Below, piece by piece: positions 1-12,000 of a DNA stretch of 64,000 bases. Source of the DNA: Annona cherimola (lineage: Eukaryota > Streptophyta > Magnoliopsida > Magnoliales > Annonaceae). The position numbers and the translations under genes are program-made. Within the stretch, counting starts at the first letter, position 1. Each line of letters opens with the position of its first letter. A model generated the notes under the pieces. It was not told the origin of the DNA. It saw only the letters and a program-made list of their open reading frames with translations, and did no database searches. The DNA is taken from assembly GCA_030490835.1 (NCBI GenBank), contig CM059971.1, positions 47,478,012-47,542,011 on the forward strand, read 5' to 3'.

Positions 1-700
1 GATGACGGTAAAGGCATTCAAATCGAATCGAATGAATTGAGTTGGATAAAATGAACTTTGATTATTTAGAATAGTGTACAACTCAATCTAATTGACTTGA
101 TTTTACTGTAATGAGAACGAGTAAACTTTAACGCATTCTAATAGATTCGAAACAACCAAATCGGATGTAAGAAATTTTCAATAAACAAGAATTAACAACA
201 ATCCCTTGATTTTATATACATTTGAACGACAACGAACGACCTTAAAAGCATTGAAATCGAATCAAATGAATTCATTTGGATAGAATGAACTTTGATTATT
301 TAGAATAGTGTACAACTCAATCTAATTGACTTAATTTTACTGTAATGAGAACGAGTAAACTTTAACGCATTCTAATAGATTGAAAACAATCAAATCGAAC
401 GTAAGGAACTTCAATAAACAAGAATTAACAACAATCGCTTGATTTTATTTACATTCGAATGACAACGAACGACCTTAAAAGCATTGAAATCGAATCAAAT
501 GAATTCAGTTGGATAGAATGAACTTTGATTATTTAGAATAGTGTACAACTCAATCTAATTGACTTAATTTGACTGTAATGTGATCGAATAAACTTTAACG
601 CGTTCCAATAGATTCAAAACAACCGAATCGGACGTAAGCAACTTCAATAAATAAGAACTAACAACAATCCCTTGATTTCGTTTGCATACGAACAACAACG
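1..700 (+). repeat. Left-edge monomers, three copies outside the six-mer repeat
   Basis: Three monomers (1-234, 235-467, 468-700) precede the first full six-monomer unit. The first resembles the C member of the downstream repeat. The third is a hybrid: it starts as type A (GAACGACCTTAAAAGC) and ends as the monomer that precedes type C (GTGATCGAATAAAC, then CGTTTGCATACG). This stretch carries private changes such as GCGTTCC (about 600), GTAAGCAAC (about 626) and GAAAACAATCAAATCG (about 392), the last shared with the right edge at about 63674. Confidence 0.85.
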
Positions 701-2135
701 GATGACGGTAAAGGCATTCAAATCGAATCTAATGAATTGAGTTGGATAGAATGAACTTTGATTATTTAGAATAGTGTACAACTCAATCTAATTGACTTGA
801 TTTTACTGTAATGAGAACGAGTAAACTTTAACGCATTCTAATAGATTGAAAACAACCAAATCGAACGTAAGGAACTTCAATAAACAAGAATTAACAACAA
901 TCCCTTGATTTTATTTACATTCGAATGACAACGAACGACCTTAAAAGCATTGAAATCGAATCAAATGAATTCAGTCGAATAGAACGAACTTTGATTATTT
1001 AGAATAGTGTGCAACTCAATCTAATTGACCTGATTTTACAGTAATGAGAACGAGTAAACTTTAACGCATTCTAATAGATTCAGAACAACCAAATCGGATG
1101 TAAGGAATTTTCAATAAACAAGAATTAACAACAATCCCTTGATTTTATATACATTTGAACGACAACGAACGACCTTAAAACCATTGAAATCGAATCAAAT
1201 GAATTCAGTTGGATAGAACGAACTTTGATTATTTAGAATAGTGTACAACTCAATCTAATTGACTTGATTTTATAGTAATGAGAACGAGTAAACTTTAACG
1301 CATTCTAATAGATTCAGAACAACCAAATCGGATGTATGGAATTTTCAATAAACAAGAATTAACAACAATCCCTTGATTTTATATACATTTGAACGACAAC
1401 GAACGACCTTAAAAGCATTCAAATCGAATCCAATGAATTGAGTTGGATAGAATGAACTTTGATTATTTAGAATAGTGTACAACTCAATCTAATTCACTTG
1501 ATTTTACTGTAATGAGAACGAGTAAACTTTAACGCATTCTAATAGATTCAAAACAACCAAATCGAACGTAAGGAACTTCAATAAACAAGAATTAACAACA
1601 ATCCCTTGATTTTATTTACATTCGAATGATAACGAACGACCTTAAAAGCATTGAAATTGAATCAAATGAATTCGGTCGGATAGAATGAACTTTGATTATT
1701 TAGAATAGTGTACAACTCAATCTAATTGACTTGATTTGACTGTAATGAGAACGAGTAAACTTTAACGCATTCTAATAGATTCAAAACAACTGAATCGGAA
1801 GTAAGGAACTTCAATAAATAAGAACTAGCAACAATCCCTTTATTTCGTTTGCATTGGAACGACAACAAATGACCTTAAAGGCGTTCGAATCGAATCAACT
1901 GAATTCTGTCGGATAGAATGAACTTTGATTATTTAGAATAGTGTACAACTCAATCTAATTGACTTAATTTGACTGTAATGTGATCGAATAAACTTTACCG
2001 CATTCCAATAGATTCAAAACAACCGAATCGGACGTAAGGAACTTCAATAAATAAGAACTAACAACAATCCCTTGATTTCGTTTGCATACGAACGACAACG
2101 GATGACGGTAAAGGCATTCAAATCGAATCGAATGA

Positions 2136-2187
2136 ATTGAGTTGGATAAAATGAACTTTGATTATTTAGAATAGTGTACAACTCAAT
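2136..2187 (+). repeat. Inverted repeat around the conserved block in C-type monomers
   Basis: ATTGAGTTG at 2136-2144 is the exact reverse complement of CAACTCAAT at 2179-2187, giving 9-bp arms with a 34-nt loop that contains the conserved block. It is perfect in monomers with GAATTGAGTTGG; monomers with GAGTCGG lose one pair, and A/B monomers (GAATTCAG) largely lose it. A shorter imperfect dyad, AACTCAA then 5 nt then TTGACTT, overlaps its right arm. Confidence 0.5.
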
Positions 2188-2198
2188 CTAATTGACTT
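2153..2198 (+). repeat. Most conserved block of the monomer (phase 53-98)
   Basis: This block (GAACTTTGATTATTTAG followed by AATAGTGTACAACTCAATC and TAATTGACTTG) is nearly unchanged in all 275 copies and in every monomer type. The exceptions I saw are few: the B-subtype change ACTTCG with CTCGATC, GTGTCC or GTGTGC in some A monomers, TTCACTT for TTGACTT, and scattered single changes (for example 9617, 15911, 20577, 55197, 55444, 55906). Positions on either side vary strongly by type. Such a pattern is what a protein-binding or nucleosome-positioning segment would give, but simple homogenisation cannot be excluded. Confidence 0.7.
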
Positions 2199-2232
2199 GA
2201 TTTTACTGTAATGAGAACGAGTAAACTTTAAC

Positions 2233-2346
2233 GCATTCTAATAGATTGAAAACAACCAAATCGAACGTAAGGAACTTCAATAAACAAGAATTAACAACAA
2301 TCCCTTGATTTTATTTACATTCGAATGACAACGAACGACCTTAAAA
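2233..2346 (+). repeat. Half-monomer 2 (114 bp) of the representative monomer
   Basis: This is the second, diverged half. Relative to half 1 it lacks about 11 nt between GAACTT and CTTGATTT and carries about 6 extra nt between GAACGA and the next GCATTC, which together explain the 5-nt length difference. Most type-specific differences (A versus B, C, D) and the recurrent 10-bp deletion lie in this half, so it is the faster-changing part of the monomer. Confidence 0.72.
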
Positions 2347-5300
2347 GCATTGAAATCGAATCAAATGAATTCAGTCGAATAGAACGAACTTTGATTATTT
2401 AGAATAGTGTGCAACTCAATCTAATTGACCTGATTTTACAGTAATGAGAACGAGTAAACTTTAACGCATTCTAATAGATTCAGAGCAACCAAATCGGATG
2501 TAAGGAATTTTCAATAAACAAGAATTAACAACAATCCCTTGATTTTATATACATTTGAACGACAACGAACGACCTTAAAAGCATTGAAATCGAATCAAAT
2601 GAATTCAGTCGAATAGAACGAACTTTGATTATTTAGAATAGTGTGCAACTCAATCTAATTGACCTGATTTTACAGTAATGAGAACGAGTAAACTTTAACG
2701 CATTCTAATAGATTCAGAGCAACCAAATCGGATGTATGGAATTTTCAATAAACAAGAATTAACAACAATCCCTTGATTTTATATACATTTGAACGACAAC
2801 GAACGACCTTAAAAGCATTCAAATCGAATCCAATGAATTGAGTTGGATAGAATGAACTTTGATTATTTAGAATAGTGTACAACTCAATCTAATTCACTTG
2901 ATTTTACTGTAATGAGAACGAGTAAACTTTAACGCATTCTAATAGATTCAAAACAACCAAATCGAACGTAAGGAACTTCAATAAACAAGAATTAACAACA
3001 ATCCCTTGATTTTATTTACATTCGAATGATAACGAACGACCTTAAAAGCATTGAAATTGAATCAAATGAATTCGGTCGGATAGAATGAACTTTGATTATT
3101 TAGAATAGTGTACAACTCAATCTAATTGACTTGATTTGACTGTAATGAGAACGAGTAAACTTTAACGCATTCTAATAGATTCAAAACAACTGAATCGGAA
3201 GTAAGGAACTTCAATAAATAAGAACTAGCAACAATCCCTTTATTTCGTTTGCATTGGAACGACAACAAATGACCTTAAAGGCGTTCGAATCGAATCAACT
3301 GAATTCTGTCGGATAGAATGAACTTTGATTATTTAGAATAGTGTACAACTCAATCTAATTGACTTAATTTGACTGTAATGTGATCGAATAAACTTTACCG
3401 CATTCCAATAGATTCAAAACAACCGAATCGGACGTAAGGAACTTCAATAAATAAGAACTAACAACAATCCCTTGATTTCGTTTGCATACGAACGACAACG
3501 GATGACGGTAAAGGCATTCAAATCGAATCGAATGAATTGAGTTGGATAAAATGAACTTTGATTATTTAGAATAGTGTACAACTCAATCTAATTGACTTGA
3601 TTTTACTGTAATGAGAACGAGTAAACTTTAACGCATTCTAATAGATTCAAAACAACCAAATCGAACGTAAGGAACTTCAATAAACAAGAATTAACAACAA
3701 TCCCTTGATTTTATTTACATTCGAATGACAACGAACGACCTTAAAAGCATTGAAATCGAATCAAATGAATTCAGTCGAATAGAACGAACTTTGATTATTT
3801 AGAATAGTGTGCAACTCAATCTAATTGACCTGATTTTACAGTAATGAGAACGAGTAAACTTTAACGCATTCTAATAGATTCAGAACAACCAAATCGGATG
3901 TAAGGAATTTTCAATAAACAAGAATTAACAACAATCCCTTGATTTTATATACATTTGAACGACAACGAACGACCTTAAAACCATTGAAATCGAATCAAAT
4001 GAATTCAGTTGGATAGAACGAACTTTGATTATTTAGAATAGTGTACAACTCAATCTAATTGACTTGATTTTATAGTAATGAGAACGAGTAAACTTTAACG
4101 CATTCTAATAGATTCAGAACAACCAAATCGGATGTATGGAATTTTCAATAAACAAGAATTAACAACAATCCCTTGATTTTATATACATTTGAACGACAAC
4201 GAACGACCTTAAAAGCATTCAAATCGAATCCAATGAATTGAGTTGGATAGAATGAAGTTTGATTATTTAGAATAGTGTACAACTCAATCTAATTCACTTG
4301 ATTTTACTGTAATGAGAACGAGTAAACTTTAACGCATTCTAATAGATTCAAAACAACCAAATCGAACGTAAGGAACTTCAATAAACAAGAATTAACAACA
4401 ATCCCTTGATTTTATTTACATTCGAATGATAACGAACGACCTTAAAAGCATTGAAATTGAATCAAATGAATTCGGTCGGATAGAATGAACTTTGATTATT
4501 TAGAATAGTGTACAACTCAATCTAATTGACTTGATTTGACTGTAATGAGAACGAGTAAACTTTAACGCATTCTAATAGATTCAAAACAACTGAATCGGAA
4601 GTAAGGAACTTCAATAAATAAGAACTAGCAACAATCCCTTTATTTCGTTTGCATTGGAACGACAACAAATGACCTTAAAGGCGTTCGAATCGAATCAACT
4701 GAATTCTGTCGGATAGAATGAACTTTGATTATTTAGAATAGTGTACAACTCAATCTAATTGACTTAATTTGACTGTAATGTGATCGAATAAACTTTACCG
4801 CATTCCAATAGATTCAAAACAACCGAATCGGACGTAAGGAACTTCAATAAATAAGAACTAACAACAATCCCTTGATTTCGTTTGCATACGAACGACAACG
4901 GATGACGGTAAAGGCATTCAAATCGAATCGAATGAATTGAGTTGGATAAAATGAACTTTGATTATTTAGAATAGTGTACAACTCAATCTAATTGACTTGA
5001 TTTTACTGTAATGAGAACGAGTAAACTTTAACGCATTCTAATAGATTCAAAACAACCAAATCGAACGTAAGGAACTTCAATAAACAAGAATTAACAACAA
5101 TCCCTTGATTTTATTTACATTCGAATGACAACGAACGACCTTAAAAGCATTGAAATCGAATCAAATGAATTCAGTCGAATAGAACGAACTTTGATTATTT
5201 AGAATAGTGTGCAACTCAATCTAATTGACCTGATTTTACAGTAATGAGAACGAGTAAACTTTAACGCATTCTAATAGATTCAGAACAACCAAATCGGATG

Positions 5301-6300
5301 TAAGGAATTTTCAATAAACAAGAATTAACAACAATCCCTTGATTTTATATACATTCCAATGACAACGAACGACCTTAAAAGCATTGAAATCGAATCAAAT
5401 GAATTCAGTCGAATAGAACGAACTTTGATTATTTAGAATAGTGTCCAACTCAATCTAATTGACTTGATTTTATAGTAATGAGAACGAGTAAACTTTAACG
5501 CATTCTAATAGATTCAGAACAACCAAATCGGATGTAAGGAACTTTCAATAAACAAGAATTAACAACAATCCCTTGATTTTATATACATTTGAACGACAAC
5601 GAACGACCTTAAAAGCATTGAAATCGAATCAAATGAATTCATTTGGATAGAATGAACTTTGATTATTTAGAATAGTGTACAACTCAATCTAATTGACTTA
5701 ATTTTACTGTAATGAGAAGGAGTAAACTTTAACGCATTCTAATAGATTCAAAACAACCAAATCGAACGTAAGGAACTTCAATAAACAAGAATTAACAACA
5801 ATCCCTTGATTTTATTTACATTTGAATGATAACGAACGACCTTAAAAGCATTGAAATTGAATCAAATGAATTCGGTCGGATAGAATGAACTTTGATTATT
5901 TAGAATAGTGTACAACTCAATCTAATTGACTTGATTTGACTGTAATGAGAACGAGTAAACTTTAACGCATTCTAATAGATTCAAAACAACCGAATCGGAA
6001 GTAAGGAACTTCAATAAATAAGAACTAGCAACAATCCCTTTATTTCGTTTGCATTGGAACGACAACAAATGACCTTAAAGGCGTTCGAATCGAATCAACT
6101 GAATTCTGTCGGATAGAATGAACTTTGATTATTTAGAATAGTGTACAACTCAATCTAATTGACTTAATTTGACTGTAATGTGATCGAATAAACTTTACCG
6201 CATTCCAATAGATTCAAAACAACCGAATCGGACGTAAGGAACTTCAATAAATAAGAACTAACAACAATCCCTTGATTTCGTTTGCATACGAACGACAACG

Positions 6301-9065
6301 GATGACGGTAAAGGCATTCAAATCGATTCGAATGAATTGAGTTGGATAAAATGAACTTTGATTATTTAGAATAGTGTACAACTCAATCTAATTGACTTGA
6401 TTTTACTGTAATGAGAACGAGTAAACTTTAACGCATTCTAATAGATTCAAAACAACCAAATCGAACGTAAGGAACTTCAATAAACAAGAATTAACAACAA
6501 TCCCTTGATTTTATTTACATTCCAATGACAACGAACGACCTTAAAAGCATTGAAATCGAATCAAATGAATTCAGTCGAATAGAACGAACTTTGATTATTT
6601 AGAATAGTGTACAACTCAATCTAATTGACTTGATTGTATAGGAATGAGAACGAGTAAACTTTAACGCATTCTAATAGATTCAAAACAACCAAATCGGATG
6701 TAAGGAATTTTTAATAAACTAGAATTAACAACAATCCCTTGATTTTATATACATTTGAACGACAACGAACGACCTTAAAAGCATTGAAATCGAATCAAAT
6801 GAATTCATTTGGATAGAATGAACTTTGATTATTTAGAATAGTGTACAACTCAATCTAATTGACTTAATTTTACTGTAATGAGAAGGAGTAAACTTTAACG
6901 CATTCTAATAGATTCAAAACAACCAAATCGAACGTAAGGAACTTCAATAAACAAGAATTAACAACAATCCCTTGATTTTATTTACATTTGAATGATAACG
7001 AACGACCTTAAAAGCATTGAAATTGAATCAAATGAATTCAGTCGGATAGAATGAACTTTGATTATTTAGAATAGTGTACAACTCAATCTAATTGACTTGA
7101 TTTGACTGTAATGAGAACGAGTAAACTTTAACGCATTCTAATAGATTCAAAACAACCGAATCGAAAGTAAGGAACTTCAATAAATAAGAACTAGCAACAA
7201 TCCCTTTATTTCGTTTGCATTGGAACAACAACAAATGACCTTAAAGGCGTTCGAATCGAATCAACTGAATTCAGTCGGATAGAATGAACTTTGATTATTT
7301 AGAATAGTGTGAAACTCAATCTAATTGACTTAATTTGACTGTAATGTGAACGAATAAACTTTAACGCATTTCAATAGATTCAAAACAACCGAATCGGACG
7401 TAAGGAACTGCAATAAATAAGAACTAACAACAATCTCTTGATTTCGTTTGCATACGAACGACAGCGGATGACGGTAAAGGCATTCAAATCGAATCAAATG
7501 AATTGAGTCGGATAGAATGAACTTTGATTATTTAGAATAGTGTACAACTCAATCTAATTGACTTGATTTGACTGTAATGAGAACGAGTAAACTTTAACGC
7601 ATTCTAATAGATTCAAAACAACCGAATCGGAAGTAAGGAACTTCAATAAATAAGAACTAGCAACAATCCCTTTATTTCGTTTGCATTGGAAAGACAACAA
7701 ATGACCTTAAAGGCGTTCGAATCGAAACAACTGAATTCAGTCGGATAGAATGAACTGTGATTATTTAGAATAGTGTACAACTCAATCTAATTGACTTAAT
7801 TTGACTGTAATGTGAACGAGTAAACTTTAACGCATTCCAATAGATTCAAAACAACCGAATCGGACGTAAGGAACTTCAATAAATAAGAACTAACAACAAT
7901 CCCTTGATTTCTTTTGCATACGAACGACAACGGATGACGGTAAAGGCATTCAAATCGAATCAAATGAATTGAGTTGGATAGAATGAACTTTGATTATTTA
8001 GAATAGTGTACAACTCAATCTAATTCACTTGATTTGACTGTAATGAGAACGAGTAAACTTTAACGCATTCTAATAGATTCAAAACAACCGAATCGGAAGT
8101 AAGGAACTTCAATAAATAAGAACTAGCAACAATCCCTTTATTTCGTTTGCATTGGAACGACAACAAATGACCTTAAAGGCGTTCGAATCGAATCAACTGA
8201 ATTCAGTCGGATAGAATGAACTTCGATTATTTAGAATAGTGTACAACTCGATCTAATTGACTTAATTTGACTGGAATGTGAACGAGTAAACTTTAACGCA
8301 TTCCGATAGATTCAAAACAACCGAATCGGAGGTAAGGAACTTCAATAAATAAGAACTAGCAACAATCCCTTGATTTCGTTTACATTCGAACGACAACGGA
8401 TGACGTTAAATGCATTCAAATCGAATCAAATGAATTGAGTTGGATAGAATGAACTTTGATTATTTAGAATAGTGTACAACTCAATCTAATTGACTTAATT
8501 TTACTGTAATGTGAACGAGTAAACTTTAACGCATTCTAATAGATTCAAAACAACCGAATCGGAGGTAAGGAACTTCAATAAATAAGAACTAGCAAAAATC
8601 CCTTGATTTCGTTTCCATTCGAACGAAAATGGAGGACGTTAAAGGCATTCAAATCGAATCAAATGCATTTAGTTGGATAGAATGAACTTTGATTATTTAG
8701 AATAGTGTACAACTCAATCTAATTGACTTAATTTTACTGTAATGTGAACGAGTAAACTTTAACGCATTCTAATAGATTCAAAACAACCGAATCGGAGGTA
8801 AGGAACTTCAATAAATAAGAACTAGCAACAATCCCTTTATTTCGTTTGCATTGGAACGATAACTAATGACCTTAAAGGCGTTCGAATGGAATCAACTGAA
8901 TTCAGTCGGATAGAATGAACTTTGATTATTTAGAATAGTGTACAACTCAATCTAATTGACTTAATTTGACTGTAATGTGATCGAATAAACTTTAACGCAT
9001 TCCAATAGATTCAAAACAACCGAATCGGACGTAAGGAACTTCAATAAATAAGAACTAACAACAAT
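6301..9065 (+). repeat. Mixed A/B/C/D monomers between the 1400-bp repeat and the core
   Basis: After 6301 the six-monomer order breaks: a five-monomer turn (6301 to 7467) drops one A member. From about 7467 to 8400, C and B monomers alternate as a 466-bp dimer. D and D' monomers follow (GATGACGTTAAATGC at about 8400; AAAATGGAGGACG at about 8626). A rare B variant at about 7688-7760 (GGAAAGACAAC, CGAAACAACTG, GAACTGTGATT) has its only partner near 62817. A GATTGTATAGGAATG variant at about 6633 recurs at about 58967 and, as GGAATT, at about 63393. Confidence 0.85.
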
Positions 9066-9077
9066 CCCTTGCATACG
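9066..9077 (+). repeat. 10-bp deletion junction, copy 1 of 11
   Basis: The monomer reads CCCTTGCATACG, where its relatives read CCCTTGATTTCGTTTGCATACG. Ten bases are missing between two TTG triplets, so the loss can be placed within a 3-bp direct repeat. The next monomer is C* (CTAACTGACTTGG, GCTTTCTAATAG, GAAAACATCC). Confidence 0.9.
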
Positions 9078-12000
9078 AACGACAACGGATGACGGTAAAG
9101 GCATTCAAATCGAATCGAATGAATTGAGTTGGATAGAATGAACTTTGATTATTTAGAATAGTGTACAACTCAATCTAACTGACTTGGTTTTACTGTAATG
9201 AGAACGAGTAAACTTTAACGCTTTCTAATAGATTGAAAACATCCAAATCGAACGTAAGGAACTTCAATAAACAAGAATTAACAACAATCCCTTGATTTTA
9301 TTTACATTCGAATGACAACGAACGACCTTAAAAGCATTGAAATCGAATCAAATGAATTCAGTCGAATAGAACGAACTTTGATTATTTAGAATAGTGTCCA
9401 ACTCAATCTAATTGACTTGATTTTATAGTAATGAGAACGAGTAAACTTTAACGCATTCTAATAGATTCAGAACAACCAAATCGGATGTAAGGAACTTTCA
9501 ATAAACAAGAATTAACAACAATCCCTTGATTTTATATACATTTGAACGACAACGAACGACCTTAAAAGCATTGAAATCGAATCAAATGAATTCATTTGGA
9601 TAGAATGAACTTTGATTGTTTAGAATAGTGTACAACTCAATCTAATTGACTTAATTTTACTGTAATGAGAAGGAGTAAACTTTAACGCATTCTAATAGAT
9701 TCAAAACAACCAAATCGAACGTAAGGAACTTCAATAAACAAGAATTAACAACAATCCCTTGATTTTATTTACATTTGAATGATAACGAACGACCTTAAAA
9801 GCATTGAAATTGAATCAAATGAATTCGGTCAGATAGAATGAACTTTGATTATTTAGAATAGTGTACAACTCAATCTAATTGACTTGATTTGACTGTAATG
9901 AGAACGAGTAAACTTTAACGCATTCTAATAGATTCAAAACAACCGAATCGGAAGTAAGGAACTTCAATAAATAAGAACTAGCAACAATCCCTTTATTTCG
10001 TTTGCATTGGAACGACAACAAATGACCTTAAAGGCGTTCGAATCGAATCAACTGAATTCAGACGGATAGAATGAACTTTGATTATTTAGAATAGTGTACA
10101 ACTCAATCTAATTGACTTAATTTGACTGTAATGTGAACGAATAAACTTTAACGCATTTCAATAGATTCAAAACAACCGAATCGGACGTAAGGAACTGCAA
10201 TAAATAAGAACTAACAACAATCTCTTGATTTCGTTTGCATACGAACGACAACGGATGACGGTAAAGGCATTCAAATCGAATCGAATGAATTGAGTTGGAT
10301 AGAATGAACTTTGATTATTTAGAATAGTGTACAACTCAATCTAATTCACTTGATTTTACTGTAATGAGAACGAGTAAACTTTAACGCATTCTAATAGATT
10401 CAAAACAACCGAATCGGAAGTAAGGAACTTCAATAAATAAGAACTAGCAACAATCCCTTTATTTCGTTTGCATTGGAACGACAACAAATGACCTTAAAGG
10501 CGTTCGAATCGAATCAACTGAATTCAGTCGGATAGAATGAACTTCGATTATTTAGAATAGTGTACAACTCGATCTAATTGACTTAATTTTACTGTAATGT
10601 GAACGAGTAAACTTTAACGCATTCCAATAGATTCAAAACAACCGAATCGGAGGTAAGGAACTTCAATAAATAAGAACTAGCAACAATCCCTTTATTTCGT
10701 TTGCATTGGAACGACAACAAATGTCCTTAAAGGCATTCAAATCGAATCAAATGAATTCGGTCGGATAGAATGGACTTTGATTATTTAGAATAGTGTACAA
10801 CTCAATCTAATTGACTTGATTTGACTGTAATGAGAACGAGTAAACTTTAACGCATTCTAATAGATTCAAAACAACCGAATCGGAAGTAAGGAACTTCAAT
10901 AAATAAGAACTAGCAACAATCCCTTTATTTCGTTTGCATTGGAACGACAACAAATGACCTTAAAGGCGTTCGAATCGAATCAACTGAATTCAGACGGATA
11001 GAATGAACTTTGATTATTTAGAATAGTGTACAACTCAATCTAATTGACTTAATTTGACTGTAATGTGAACGAATAAACTTTAACGCATTTCAATAGATTC
11101 AAAACAACCGAATCGGACGTAAGGAACTGCAATAAATAAGAACTAACAACAATCTCTTGATTTCGTTTGCATACGAACGACAACGGATGACGGTAAAGGC
11201 ATTCAAATCGAATCGAATGAATTGAGTTGGATAGAATGAACTTTGATTATTTAGAATAGTGTACAACTCAATCTAATTGACTTGATTTGACTGTAATGAG
11301 AACGAGTAAACTTTAACGCATTCTAATAGATTCAAAACAACCGAATCGGAAGTAAGGAACTTCAATAAATAAGAACTAGCAACAATCCCTTTATTTCGTT
11401 TGCATTGGAACGACAACAAATGACCTTAAAGGCGTTCGAATCGAATCAACTGAATTCAGACGGATAGAATGAACTTTGATTATTTAGAATAGTGTACAAC
11501 TCAATCTAATTGACTTAATTTGACTGTAATGTGAACGAATAAACTTTAACGCATTTCAATAGATTCAAAACAACCGAATCGGACGTAAGGAACTGCAATA
11601 AATAAGAACTAACAACAATCTCTTGATTTCGTTTGCATACGAACGACAACGGATGACGGTAAAGGCATTCAAATCGAATCGAATGAATTGAGTTGGATAG
11701 AATGAACTTTGATTATTTAGAATAGTGTACAACTCAATCTAATTCACTTGATTTTACTGTAATGAGAACGAGTAAACTTTAACGCATTCTAATAGATTCA
11801 AAACAACCGAATCGGAAGTAAGGAACTTCAATAAATAAGAACTAGCAACAATCCCTTTATTTCGTTTGCATTGGAACGACAACAAATGACCTTAAAGGCG
11901 TTCGAATCGAATCAACAGAATTCAGTCGGATAGAATGAACTTTGATTATTTAGAATAGTGTACAACTCAATCTAATTGACTTAATTTGACTGTAATGTGA

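Larger units (their letters stand above)
2114..2232 (+). repeat. Half-monomer 1 (119 bp) of the representative monomer
   Basis: This half runs from the first GCATTC to just before the second. It shares an ordered series of anchors with the following 114-bp half: GCRTTC, then GAACTT, AGAA, ACAA, CAATC, CTTGATTT and GAACGA. CTTGATTT and GAACGA are separated by exactly 11 nt in both halves. Comparing B-type sequence, the 45 bases from GCGTTC to GAACTT in this half match the 45 bases from GCATTC to GAACTT in half 2 at 30 of 45 positions without a gap. Half 1 carries about 11 extra nt before CTTGATTT. Confidence 0.75.
2101..2333 (+). repeat. Representative 233-bp monomer (phase reference)
   Basis: This copy is used as the phase standard, with phase 1 at the G of GATGACGGTAAAGG. 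In order it holds GCATTC (phase 14), the AATCGAATCGAATGAATTG stretch, the most conserved block GAACTTTGATTATTTAG (phase 53), TGTACA (phase 76), CTTGATTTT (phase 96), GAACGAG (phase 115), a second GCATTC (phase 133), GGAACTTCAATAAAC, and CCTTGATTTTATTTAC. Types differ mainly at phase 1-50 and phase 180-233; the middle changes little. GAATTC is present in A and B monomers but replaced by GAATTG in C and D monomers, and TGTACA is present in nearly all monomers except those with GTGTCCAAC or GTGTGCAAC. Confidence 0.93.
701..6300 (+). repeat. Six-monomer higher-order repeat, 1400 bp, four copies
   Basis: Units begin at 701, 2101, 3501 and 4901, each with GATGACGGTAAAGGC, and a related unit begins at 6301. 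The order within a unit is C, A, A', A' (CGAATCCAATG, TTCACTT), A (AAATTGAATC, GAATTCGGTCGG), B (GAATTCTGTCGG). Because the copies lie exactly 1400 bp apart, the monomers at a given place match each other better than they match their neighbours, which defines a higher-order repeat. Units 1 and 3 share AAAACCATTG in the third monomer (about 1178 and 3978); unit 2 has instead a copy of its own second monomer; unit 4 differs more in its third and fourth monomers. Confidence 0.9.

Noticed and set aside
1..700. Telomeric repeats or a chromosome end near the window start
   Set aside because: No run of TTAGG, TTAGGG or TTTAGGG is seen; the array simply continues through both window ends.
1143..1160. 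TATA-like TTTTATATACATTT in A' monomers as a promoter
   Set aside because: It is explained by AT-richness, is present only in one monomer type, and has no downstream gene or other promoter element.
3480..3510. CENP-B-box-like sequence (TTCGAACGACAACGGATG in D monomers, similar in C)
   Set aside because: The canonical box has TTCG, seven bases, then CGGG. Here there are eight bases and CGGA, and in C monomers ATACG replaces TTCG. Without spacing and core agreement I do not call it a box.
7900..7930. Octamer-like TTTGCAT in B and C monomers
   Set aside because: Only seven of eight bases of the octamer fit, and such a short match in an AT-rich repeat is expected by chance.
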